Positions 1-6,077 of a stretch of 7,066 nt of DNA are shown here, piece by piece. Source of the stretch: an uncultured Oribacterium sp. (GTDB taxonomy: Bacteria; Bacillota; Clostridia; Lachnospirales; Lachnospiraceae); assembly GCA_938030845.1 (NCBI GenBank), contig CALHIC010000176.1, forward strand, positions 1 through 7,066, read 5' to 3'. The position numbers and the translations under genes are program-made. The notes beneath the pieces are model-generated. The model made no database searches. It was not told the DNA's origin and worked only from the letters and a program-made list of their open reading frames with translations. How positions within the stretch are numbered: the first letter of the stretch is position 1; the number at the start of each line of letters is the position of its first letter.

Positions 1-712
1 CATGGTAGGCGTCAAGTGCGAAACGGACTTCGTTGCTAAGAACGAAAAGTTCCAGAACTTCGTTAAGGAAGTAGCAGCTCAGGCATTAAAGACATCTGCA
101 ACGGATATCGACAGCTTCTTACAGGAGAAGTGGGATTTAGATCCTTCCAAGACTGTTTCCGAGCAGCTTTCCGCTACCATTTCCGTAATTGGGGAAAACA
201 TGAACATCCGTCGTTTTACCAAGATTACCGAGGAAAACGGTTTCGTTCAGGATTATATTCACTCCGGCGGAAGAATCGGTGTTCTCTTACAGGTTAAGTC
301 CACTGTGGTAAATGATGCAATCAAGGATATGGCAAAGAACCTTGCTATGCAGATTGCCGCTTTAAATCCAAAGTACATCACTCGTGCAGAAGTTGACCAG
401 GAATACTTAAAGAATGAGAAGGAAATCCTTTTGGCTGCAGCTAAGAATGAGAAGCCAAATGCTCCTGAGAAGGTTCTTCTTGGTATGGTTGAGGGAAGAT
501 TAAACAAGGAATTACAGGAAGTTTGTCTTGTAGACCAGGTTTATGTTCGTGCTGAGGATGGAAAGCAGAAGGTTGGACAGTACCTTGAGAGCGTTGCAAA
601 GGCTCAGAACGCTGAAATTTCCCTTGTACGTTTCGTTCGTTACGAGACAGGAGAGGGACTTGAGAAGAAGAATGAAGATTTTGCTGCAGAAGTAGCTGCA
701 CAGATTAAATAA
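1..712 (+). CDS. tsf: Translation elongation factor Ts (EF-Ts), 5' end missing
   Basis: This is the C-terminal ~236 residues of EF-Ts, the cytosolic guanine-nucleotide exchange factor that releases GDP from EF-Tu during translation. The piece opens with the family hallmark CETDFVAKN; its TDFV stretch (about residue 79 in the E. coli protein) contacts the EF-Tu nucleotide-binding domain. The two core subdomains follow, and the C-terminus carries VRFVRYETGEGLEKK, typical of clostridial EF-Ts. Base 1 is the last base of an upstream codon, and the ATG at 2-4 is an internal methionine, not the start. By comparison with E. coli, roughly 70 N-terminal residues (the UBA-like domain) lie outside the window. 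In most bacteria rpsB lies just upstream, but it is not visible here. Codon use is strongly biased (AAG for Lys, TTA and CTT for Leu), as expected for a highly expressed gene. Two consecutive TAA stops (710-715) end it. Confidence 0.97.
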   Translation, partial: MVGVKCETDFVAKNEKFQNFVKEVAAQALKTSATDIDSFLQEKWDLDPSKTVSEQLSATISVIGENMNIRRFTKITEENGFVQDYIHSGGRIGVLLQVKSTVVNDAIKDMAKNLAMQIAALNPKYITRAEVDQEYLKNEKEILLAAAKNEKPNAPEKVLLGMVEGRLNKELQEVCLVDQVYVRAEDGKQKVGQYLESVAKAQNAEISLVRFVRYETGEGLEKKNEDFAAEVAAQIK

Positions 713-718
713 TAAAGG

Positions 719-752
719 AATCCCTCTTGCGGTTTGCGAGAGGGATTTTTTT
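719..752 (+). terminator. Rho-independent terminator after tsf
   Basis: A 12-base-pair stem (719-730 AATCCCTCTTGC with 736-747 GCGAGAGGGATT, one T-G wobble) closes a five-base GGTTT loop. It runs straight into a seven-T tract at 746-752. It lies seven bases after the tsf stop, so it should end the tsf transcript, probably rpsB-tsf. It finishes only 23 bases before the next gene's ATG. Confidence 0.93.
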
Positions 753-775
753 ACCGTTAGAAAGGCTTAAAGAAA

Positions 776-1939
776 ATGAACTGCATAGAGATTTTGGAAA
801 AATTGGTGGCTAGGGAAAGTACGAATCCGGGAGCTTTGGAAGAAGGGGTAGCCGAGGATATTTTGGCCCTTCTTAAGGATGCGGTATTGGAGCTATCCGG
901 TACTGTGGAAAAGGTGGAGGTAGAAGCTCACCGTCCCATACTTCGGGTTTTACTTCCGGGAGAAACGAAGGAATGCTTCAGTTTTATTTGCCATATGGAT
1001 ACGGTACCTATCGGCTTGCATTGGGAGAAAAATCCCTTCGGAGAGTGGGAGGGAAGCCGACTGTACGGTAGAGGCTCCTGTGATATGAAGGGGGGAACCG
1101 CTGCGGCAATCTCTGCATTTTTACAAATCTTAGCTATGGCAAAGAAGGAGAAACAAAAGCCCAAGGTTTCTTTGCAAATGGTCTTCACCTGTGATGAAGA
1201 GGGGGACATGAAGGGCGTGGAGAAAGCCATTCAAGCAGGATGGCTGGATAAAGATACTTTACTTATGGATACGGAGCCCACAGACGGAACAATACAAACC
1301 GCCCATAAGGGACGGTTCTGGTATGAGTGGCAGTTTCACGGAAAGGCGGCTCATGCCAGTGAGCCTGAAACCGGAATTGATGCCATTCTCTCTATGGCCA
1401 TGGCCATTCCGGAGGCGAAAAAAGGAGTGGATGCTTTAGAAAAAGATAGCTTTTTGGGAGATTCCAAAATTTGCTTCGGACAGTGCAGCGGAGGAATTCA
1501 CCCCTATCAGGTTCCGGCAGAAGCCAAGGTATCCGTGGATATGCGTCTGGTTCCTCCCTATACTGCGGAAACAGGAAAAGGAATTCTGGAAAAAGCGGTG
1601 GAAAAGGTACAAAAACTTTACCCCGGTCTTCAATCTACTATTTTAATTACAGGTAATCGACCGGCCATACCCCATTACGAGGAAAGTCTGCTTTTGGCAA
1701 AATGCAAAAAAGCCATTGAAGCAGCCGGATACCAAAAAGCCAAAGTCTGCCCCTTCCCGGGCTATACCGATACCGCAGTGGTTGCCGGAAAATGCGATAA
1801 CCATACCACCCTATCCTACGGCCCCGGATCACTAGACATGGCCCACCAACGAGATGAATACGTTGAGAAAGAAGATGTACTTCGATGCGAGAAGGTTTAT
1901 TTTGAAATACTAAAAGATTTTTACAACAATGGTATTTGA
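776..1939 (+). CDS. M20-family zinc peptidase/deacylase (ArgE/DapE-like)
   Basis: A 387-residue cytosolic metallohydrolase of the M20 family (ArgE, DapE, CPG2 relatives), which cleaves amide bonds of N-acylated amino acids or small peptides at a two-zinc centre. The expected ligands are present: H73 in HMDTVP, bridging D103 in GRGSCDMKGG, the general base E141 with E142 in CDEEG, E167 in DTEPTDG, and H357 near the end in AHQRDEYV. The lid/dimerisation domain (about 180-295) begins with HGKAAHAS, typical of the family. Length matches the 370-400 usual for DapE/ArgE. The start is supported by family alignment (the N-terminus EILEKLVARESTNP is standard) and a modest AAAGG at 761-765. Substrate cannot be told from sequence: succinyl-diaminopimelate, acetylornithine and dipeptides are all possible. 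The neighbours are not amino-acid biosynthesis genes, so a specific name is not justified. No obvious terminator follows it. Confidence 0.92.
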   Translation: MNCIEILEKLVARESTNPGALEEGVAEDILALLKDAVLELSGTVEKVEVEAHRPILRVLLPGETKECFSFICHMDTVPIGLHWEKNPFGEWEGSRLYGRGSCDMKGGTAAAISAFLQILAMAKKEKQKPKVSLQMVFTCDEEGDMKGVEKAIQAGWLDKDTLLMDTEPTDGTIQTAHKGRFWYEWQFHGKAAHASEPETGIDAILSMAMAIPEAKKGVDALEKDSFLGDSKICFGQCSGGIHPYQVPAEAKVSVDMRLVPPYTAETGKGILEKAVEKVQKLYPGLQSTILITGNRPAIPHYEESLLLAKCKKAIEAAGYQKAKVCPFPGYTDTAVVAGKCDNHTTLSYGPGSLDMAHQRDEYVEKEDVLRCEKVYFEILKDFYNNGI

Positions 1940-1966
1940 TTTTTTAGATGCATAGTACCCCTGCGT

Positions 1967-1991
1967 GGGCGAGCTTAGCGAGAGCGTGCCC
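1967..1991. repeat. Small imperfect dyad next to the tandem repeats
   Basis: GGGC (1967-1970) pairs with GCCC (1988-1991) and GCT (1973-1975) with AGC (1983-1985), with a GA/GT internal mismatch between the two short stems. The same stretch contains a direct repeat GCGAG-CTTA-GCGAG (1969-1982). It is markedly more G+C-rich than the DNA around it and abuts the first repeat unit. No T-tract follows, so it is a poor terminator for the peptidase gene. Function is unknown. Confidence 0.4.
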
Positions 1992-2109
1992 CGAACCACA
2001 GACAGTATCCTTGAAAAGCGTAAGTATACCTCGAACCACAGACAGCATCCTTGAAAAGCGTAAGCATAACCCGACTACAGACAATATCATTGAAAAGCGT
2101 AAGTATATA
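1992..2109. repeat. Three tandem ~40-base repeats (six phased AGYAT motifs)
   Basis: Unit 1 is 1992-2031 and unit 2 is 2032-2071, both 40 bases. Unit 3 is 2072-2109 and is more diverged, with one base lost near its start. All share CGAAC/TCACAGACA, then a YAT motif, then TTGAAAAGCGTAAG and a second YAT motif. Each unit looks like a diverged doublet of ~20 bases built on YGAA...AGYAT. The six AGYAT-like motifs start at 2004, 2023, 2044, 2063, 2083 and 2102, so the steps are 19, 21, 19, 20 and 19 bases. The units lie 80-200 bases upstream of the transporter promoter. They could be a protein-binding array or a decaying genomic repeat; the sequence alone does not decide. Confidence 0.85.
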
Positions 2110-2190
2110 AAACAATAATTGCTCTATAGAAGTTTCAAATAAATCCCTGTATTTCATTTAAAATCAGAATATCAACTTCTCCTTTTAATA

Positions 2191-2199
2191 TGCTATACT
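2191..2199 (+). promoter_or_regulatory. Extended -10 promoter of the transporter operon
   Basis: TGCTATACT fits the extended -10 pattern TGnTATAAT with one mismatch in the hexamer (2194-2199). No good -35 hexamer lies 16-18 bases upstream, which is acceptable for an extended -10 element. Transcription would begin near 2205-2207, giving a leader of about 60 bases before the ATG at 2266. It is the only convincing promoter between the peptidase gene and the transporter. Confidence 0.55.
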
Positions 2200-2238
2200 A
2201 CTGCCTGTTTGTGGTCATAGACTACGGCAAACGGGAGT
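2200..2238 (+). promoter_or_regulatory. Hairpin or operator-like dyad at the predicted transcript start
   Basis: CCTGTTTG (2204-2211) pairs with CAAACGGG (2228-2235) with one G-T wobble. Inside it, TGGTC (2212-2216) pairs with GACTA (2220-2224) around the three-base loop ATA, leaving CGG (2225-2227) as a bulge. In DNA, ACT (2200-2202) and AGT (2236-2238) extend the dyad past a single bulged G. Because the predicted start falls at about 2206, the element could be a 5'-terminal stem-loop that stabilises the mRNA, or a repressor operator overlapping +1. It matches no riboswitch class known to me and has no T-tract. Confidence 0.5.
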
Positions 2239-2265
2239 ATAACAACTAGTTTAAAAAGGAGCATT

Positions 2266-3387
2266 ATGAAGAGAAAGCTTGCATTAACCACATTGTCCTT
2301 ACTGGCATTAGGTGTTCTTGCCTCTTGCGGACAGAAGACCAAGGAAAGTTCTGTAGCGGCAACCACTGCTAAGGCAGAGGAGTCCTCCGCTGAAACCGAG
2401 AAGGCTACAGAGAAAGCCCACGAAAGCAAGGCTGAAGGAAAGCTGGCTATCGTGGCAACTTCCGAAGATTATAAGAAATTATTTGATGAGTTTACACAGG
2501 ACACAGGAATTGAGACAGAAATGCTTTCCATGTCCTCCGGAGAGGTTCTCAGCAAGTTAAAGGCAGAGGGTGGCACACCTACCGCTGACCTTTGGTTTGG
2601 CGGCGGAATTGACGCTTTTATGAGCGCTAAGGACAGCGACCTGCTGGAGAAGATTGATTTAGACGCTGCAAATGACTTTGCATCCGGCTATATTGATCCT
2701 GATCATTATTGGTATACCAAGGGTGTTACTGTTGTAGGCTTTATCGTGAATGACGAGATGCTGAAGACTAAGAATACGGAAGCACCTAAGAGCTGGGATG
2801 ATTTACTTAACTCCGCATACAAGGATGAGATTTTGATGTCCAATCCTGCAGTATCTGGAACCAACTACGGTGTTGTAAATGCTCTTTTACAGAAGAAGGG
2901 TGAAGAAGAGGGATGGAAGTACTTTACTGCATTAAACGATAATGTAAAGTATTACTCTAAGCGTGGTGGAGACCCAAGAGAGAAGACCGCTCAGGGAGAG
3001 GTTGCCATCGGAATCACTCCAATGGATAAAAAGACCGAGAAGCTTGCTACAGAGCAGGGATGTTCTTTAGTTTATCCTGAGGATGGAATTCCTTATGTAC
3101 CGGAGGGCGTTGCCGTATTTAAGGGCGCTGCCAATGCAGAGGCTGCAAAGCAGTTCTTAAACTGGTTATACAACAGTGAGGATCACTTAAAGGAATTGGC
3201 TGAAATTGACGGAAAGAACACCATTAAGGTTGTTTTACCAAAGCTGTCCAATGTTGACTTATCTTTCGACACCGGTCTGTTAATGAAGGAAGACTTATCC
3301 TTATTCGGTTCTCAGAGAGACAGTATCCTCAGCAAGTGGGAGACTTTGGCCGGTGCTAAAAATGAAACTGAAGAGGTAAAGAAATAA
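2266..3387 (+). CDS. ABC importer solute-binding lipoprotein (AfuA/FbpA-like, COG1840 type)
   Basis: A 373-residue extracellular binding protein that would be lipid-anchored to the outer face of the membrane. Residues 1-21 form a lipoprotein signal (MKRK, a hydrophobic core, lipobox LASC with C21 as the modified cysteine). Residues 22-58 are a low-complexity Ala/Glu/Ser/Lys tether. The rest is a type 2 periplasmic-binding fold: SSGEVLSKLKAEGGTPTADLWFGGG (90-114, in pieces), NPAVSGTNYG (193-202), QGEVAIGI (243-250) and IPYVPEGVAVFKGAANAEAA (275-294) are typical of the COG1840 family. Ferric-binding FbpA proteins carry adjacent tyrosines after the 'GEI-A-I/L' strand; here that place reads ITPMDKK, so iron(III) binding of the FbpA kind is not supported. 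Known relatives bind iron, phosphonates or sugar phosphates. The start is fixed by AAAAGGAG at 2254-2261. Lysine codons are mostly AAG, as in tsf, which suggests high expression. It is the first gene of the operon. Confidence 0.92.
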   Translation: MKRKLALTTLSLLALGVLASCGQKTKESSVAATTAKAEESSAETEKATEKAHESKAEGKLAIVATSEDYKKLFDEFTQDTGIETEMLSMSSGEVLSKLKAEGGTPTADLWFGGGIDAFMSAKDSDLLEKIDLDAANDFASGYIDPDHYWYTKGVTVVGFIVNDEMLKTKNTEAPKSWDDLLNSAYKDEILMSNPAVSGTNYGVVNALLQKKGEEEGWKYFTALNDNVKYYSKRGGDPREKTAQGEVAIGITPMDKKTEKLATEQGCSLVYPEDGIPYVPEGVAVFKGAANAEAAKQFLNWLYNSEDHLKELAEIDGKNTIKVVLPKLSNVDLSFDTGLLMKEDLSLFGSQRDSILSKWETLAGAKNETEEVKK

Positions 3388-3388
3388 G

Positions 3389-5068
3389 ATGAAATTATTT
3401 TCCTTCCATAATATTAAGGAAAATGCAGGAAAGAGAGTGGAGCATTCCACTCTTTTTTCTGCTGTATTCTTTTCTTTGTTTCTGTGTTTACTCATTCTTC
3501 CCATTATTATTTTTATTGTCTATCCGATTTTACTGCTTTTTTTTAAGGCCTTTCAGCCGGATAATCCGGTACAGCATTTTCGAGACATAGTTATACGTTA
3601 TAAAACAGCTTTTTCCCATAGTATAGAGAGCTCCTTTCTTTCTGCTGTACTTTCTACGGTTTTGGCCTTTTTTCTGGCCTATGGGATTCGAACCACAGGG
3701 AAGTGGCAGAAGAGAATTGCTTTAATTCTTTTATCCATGAGTATGGTGTCTCCACCCATTATTTCTTCTCTGTCCTTTATTACCTTGTATGGAAGACGAG
3801 GATTGATTAGCTATCGTTTACTGGGGCTATCCTTTGATCCTTACCATCAGTGGGGGGTGGTTCTTATGCAAAGTATTCACTTTGCCTGTATGAATACCCT
3901 GTTTTTTACCAATGCACTGGAGGATTTTGACGGAAAGCTCTATGACAGCGGACGGGACTTGGGGGCAAATGCTTTCTTCGTGCTAAAGGATATTTTACTT
4001 CCTTTGTTGTCTCCGGCTATTTTGGCCTCCTTCTTTTTAAGCTTTTTAAGAGGACTTTCCGACTTTGGTACCCCCATTATTATCGGGGGGAGATACAGTA
4101 CTCTGGCTACGGAAATCTATCTGCAAATTATCGGATTTTCCGACTTTGCAAAGGCCGCAGCCATGAATATCCTTTTGCTATTTCCGGCATTTATCAGTTT
4201 TTTGCTGTATCGCCTGTCCATGAAAAAGGCGGATGAACGGAATAAGGGACAGAAGGAGAAGACGGGTCTTAAGCTGGATCAAAAGCATTGGATGAAATAT
4301 CCTATTCAACTGCTATTGTTTATCTTCTTGCTTTTCCAGGCCTTGCAATATGCTTCTATTTTTCTCTATGGCTTTCTTCGCTTTAACAAAAAGCAAATAT
4401 TTTTCACCTTAGAAAACATGGATAGTCTTTTTCACTACAATATTTCCACTATGGGATTAAGCCTGTTTCTGGCTTTCTCGGCCTCGGTCTTAGGCAGCTT
4501 TTTTGCCTTTCTTCTGGCCTACCTGATGGAAAGAAAAATGAAAAGAGGCAAAAAACTTTTGGATTTTGCCCTATCTGTACCCTCTTTGTTACCGGGAACC
4601 TGCTTTGGACTGGCTTATATTCTGGCCTTTAACAAGGCACCCTTAAAGCTTACAGGTACCCTTTGGATTATGTTTTTTTCCCTGTTTTTCCGGCAAATGC
4701 CCATAGGCAGTAGATTGGCCAGTACGGCCTTAAGTCAAAGTCCCAAGAGTTTGGAGCTTGCCGCAAGAGATTTGGGGGCAAGGCCTTCCATGGTATTTTT
4801 ACAAATCATTTTGCCCGGTATCCTGCCCAGTTTTTTCTCTTCCGTATATATACAGTTTACCCAGGGATTAACCACTGCGGGAGCTATCATTTTCCTTATC
4901 AGTGCCAAGTATAAGGTTTTGGTTTACACCCTGTTTGATGCCATTAATCGAGGAGATTATGCGGTGGCTTCCCTGATCGCAGGAATCATGATATGGCTGT
5001 CTTTGGCTTTTGCTTCTTTACTGGGAATGGTAGAAAAGCTTTTTTGCAAAAAGGAGGTAAGGCGCTAA
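3389..5068 (+). CDS. ABC importer permease, fused two-domain (FbpB-like)
   Basis: A 559-residue integral membrane protein that forms the whole translocation pore: two binding-protein-dependent permease domains in one chain, the usual arrangement in the FbpB family. The first half has hydrophobic segments near 25-53, 80-100, 108-132, 155-175, 205-222 and 258-275. The second half repeats the pattern near 305-330, 353-380, 390-415, 422-436, 475-505 and 522-547, which suits twelve helices. Each half carries an EAA loop that docks on the ATPase: DSGRDLGANAFF...ILLP (186-205) and ELAARDLGARPSM...IILP (456-476). The segment 276-302 between the halves is a charged cytoplasmic linker. The ATG follows the binding-protein stop by one base and has only a weak AGAGGT at 3372-3377, so translation is probably coupled. 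A terminator-like hairpin lies inside codons 15-24. The final codons contain the next gene's ribosome binding site. Confidence 0.93.
   Translation: MKLFSFHNIKENAGKRVEHSTLFSAVFFSLFLCLLILPIIIFIVYPILLLFFKAFQPDNPVQHFRDIVIRYKTAFSHSIESSFLSAVLSTVLAFFLAYGIRTTGKWQKRIALILLSMSMVSPPIISSLSFITLYGRRGLISYRLLGLSFDPYHQWGVVLMQSIHFACMNTLFFTNALEDFDGKLYDSGRDLGANAFFVLKDILLPLLSPAILASFFLSFLRGLSDFGTPIIIGGRYSTLATEIYLQIIGFSDFAKAAAMNILLLFPAFISFLLYRLSMKKADERNKGQKEKTGLKLDQKHWMKYPIQLLLFIFLLFQALQYASIFLYGFLRFNKKQIFFTLENMDSLFHYNISTMGLSLFLAFSASVLGSFFAFLLAYLMERKMKRGKKLLDFALSVPSLLPGTCFGLAYILAFNKAPLKLTGTLWIMFFSLFFRQMPIGSRLASTALSQSPKSLELAARDLGARPSMVFLQIILPGILPSFFSSVYIQFTQGLTTAGAIIFLISAKYKVLVYTLFDAINRGDYAVASLIAGIMIWLSLAFASLLGMVEKLFCKKEVRR
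3431..3458 (+). terminator. Intragenic terminator-like hairpin at the start of the permease gene
   Basis: AGAGTGGA (3434-3441) pairs perfectly with TCCACTCT (3446-3453) around the four-base loop GCAT. A G-T wobble and two A-T pairs can extend the stem to 3431/3456. Six Ts follow directly (3453-3458). This is the classic intrinsic terminator shape, yet it lies 45 bases into the permease reading frame. If active, it would stop part of the transcripts after the binding-protein gene, and a ribosome translating the early permease codons would block its folding. Confidence 0.55.
5052..5058 (+). promoter_or_regulatory. Ribosome binding site of the ATPase gene
   Basis: AGGAGGT is a near-perfect Shine-Dalgarno sequence inside the last codons of the permease gene, 11 bases before the ATG at 5070. 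It fixes that start and keeps ATPase translation tied to the end of the permease frame, whose stop (5066-5068) is one base before the ATG. Confidence 0.85.
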
Positions 5069-5069
5069 T

Positions 5070-6077
5070 ATGCAGAACAATACATTGGCTGCTTTGGAGG
5101 GAATATCCTTTCGCTATGATCCTAAGGAGGATTTGGTTTTAGAGGACTTTTCCTTATCCATAAATGAGGGAGAAATCTTTTGTCTGCTGGGAGAATCAGG
5201 CTGTGGAAAAACCACCTGTTTGCAGCTTCTGGGCGGTTTTCTTTTCGCGGAAAAGGGAAAGATTTTGATTCAGGGAGAGGATTATAGTGCCTTTCCACCG
5301 GAAAAACGACCGGTTTCCACAGTTTTCCAGTCCTATGCTCTTTTTCCTCATATGACGGTCTTGGAGAATGTCTGTTATGGCCTAAAATGGAAGGGGTTTA
5401 AAAAGAAAGAGCAGCTGGAGCAGGCAGAAAAATATCTGGATATGATGAAATTGTGGTCCTTTCGAGATAGAATGGTTACAGAACTTAGCGGTGGACAGCA
5501 GCAAAGAGTGGCCTTGGCCAGATCTTTAGCGGTAGAGCCTAAATTACTCTTAATGGATGAGCCCTTAAGTAATCTGGATGCAGGACTTCGTAAAGACATT
5601 CGAGAAGAACTGGTGGACTTGCAAAGTAAAATTGGGTTTTCCATGCTCTTTGTTACCCATGACCAGGAAGAAGCCATGGAACTGGGACATAGAATCGGCA
5701 TTATGGAAAAAGGAAAAATTTTGCAAATCGGCTCAGGAGAAGAGCTGTATCTACATCCGAAAAATGAGTATATTCGGCGTTTTTTTGGAGAGTACTTTGT
5801 GCTGTTCCTGGAAGGGAAGAATCATTTTCTTCGACCTGAAGATTTCGGTATACAGTCTGCAAAGAGCAGGATAGAGCCTTTGTCCGGAAGACAGGAGGGA
5901 AGAGGAGAGCTTCGGAAAAGGGGAAAAATACTTTCTGAGGTATTCTTAGCCTCTTACCGTCTATATAGGATAAATCTATTCGGCCAGGAGGTTCATATTA
6001 AGCTACAGGCTAATGCTCCCTTTAGAAGGGGAGAGGAAGTGGAAATATTTTTCTATGAAAAGGAGGAAGAGCAATGA
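5070..6077 (+). CDS. ABC importer ATP-binding protein (FbpC/PotA-like)
   Basis: A 335-residue cytoplasmic ATPase that powers the importer by binding the EAA loops of the permease as a dimer. The nucleotide-binding motifs are all intact and in order: Walker A GESGCGKT (41-48), Q-loop Q87 in VFQSYALFPHMT, signature LSGGQ (139-143), Walker B LLLMDEP (159-165) with catalytic E164, D-loop SNLD (167-170) and H-loop H197 in VTHDQEEAMEL. The C-terminal part (about 250-332) resembles a TOBE regulatory domain: it begins with FLRPEDFGI, as in PotA/MalK/FbpC proteins, and ends in short beta-type stretches (RINLFGQEVHIKL, EEVEIFFYE). Such domains can bind small ligands or shape substrate-dependent control, but the ligand here is unknown. 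Length fits the family (330-370). It sits one base after the permease gene and its TGA overlaps the next gene's ATG. Confidence 0.95.
   Translation: MQNNTLAALEGISFRYDPKEDLVLEDFSLSINEGEIFCLLGESGCGKTTCLQLLGGFLFAEKGKILIQGEDYSAFPPEKRPVSTVFQSYALFPHMTVLENVCYGLKWKGFKKKEQLEQAEKYLDMMKLWSFRDRMVTELSGGQQQRVALARSLAVEPKLLLMDEPLSNLDAGLRKDIREELVDLQSKIGFSMLFVTHDQEEAMELGHRIGIMEKGKILQIGSGEELYLHPKNEYIRRFFGEYFVLFLEGKNHFLRPEDFGIQSAKSRIEPLSGRQEGRGELRKRGKILSEVFLASYRLYRINLFGQEVHIKLQANAPFRRGEEVEIFFYEKEEEQ
6061..6066 (+). promoter_or_regulatory. Ribosome binding site of the desulfurase-family gene
   Basis: AGGAGG within the last ATPase codons, seven bases before the ATG at 6074. Together with the ATGA start/stop overlap it fixes the start of the last gene and implies translational coupling with the ATPase. 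Confidence 0.88.

Larger units (their letters stand above)
1940..2265. other. Non-coding intergenic region with repeats and promoter
   Basis: A 326-base stretch without a credible gene. From left to right it holds a short T-run after the peptidase stop, a G+C-rich dyad (1967-1991), three tandem ~40-base repeats (1992-2109), an A+T-rich spacer with no recognised site (2110-2190), an extended -10 promoter (2191-2199), a hairpin (2200-2238) and a Shine-Dalgarno sequence. The only longer open frame is on the minus strand across the repeats. It has no ribosome binding site and changes frame between repeat copies, so it is not called. Confidence 0.8.

Noticed and set aside
1992..2109. CRISPR array
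   Set aside because: The ~40-base units are directly adjacent with no spacers, only three are present, and no cas genes are in the window.
1975..2157. Minus-strand 60-codon open frame across the tandem repeats
   Set aside because: No Shine-Dalgarno sequence before its ATG, and the 40-base repeat shifts the frame from copy to copy, so the translation is not a repeated peptide. It is a by-product of the repeats.
2155..2173. CodY-like box near TAAAATCAGAATATC
   Set aside because: Only about 9 of 15 positions match AATTTTCWGAAAATT, which A+T-rich DNA gives by chance.
2128..2180. Inverted repeat AGAAGTT (2128-2134) / AACTTCT (2174-2180)
   Set aside because: Seven-base arms 39 bases apart in A+T-rich DNA are weak. 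No extension of the pairing and no known site were seen.
5039..5053. CTTTTTT-GC-AAAAAG palindrome before the ATPase ribosome binding site
   Set aside because: Only A-T pairs close it and the loop would be very small, so the hairpin is weak. It encodes ordinary permease C-terminal residues.
5578..5874. Plus-strand 98-codon open frame inside the ATPase gene
   Set aside because: It lies in another frame of a gene with every ABC motif intact. It has no ribosome binding site and no family resemblance.
2266..6077. Naming the importer fbpABC or an iron(III) transporter
   Set aside because: Architecture fits the family, but the binding protein lacks the FbpA tyrosine pair and no Fur-type site was seen upstream, so the substrate is left open.
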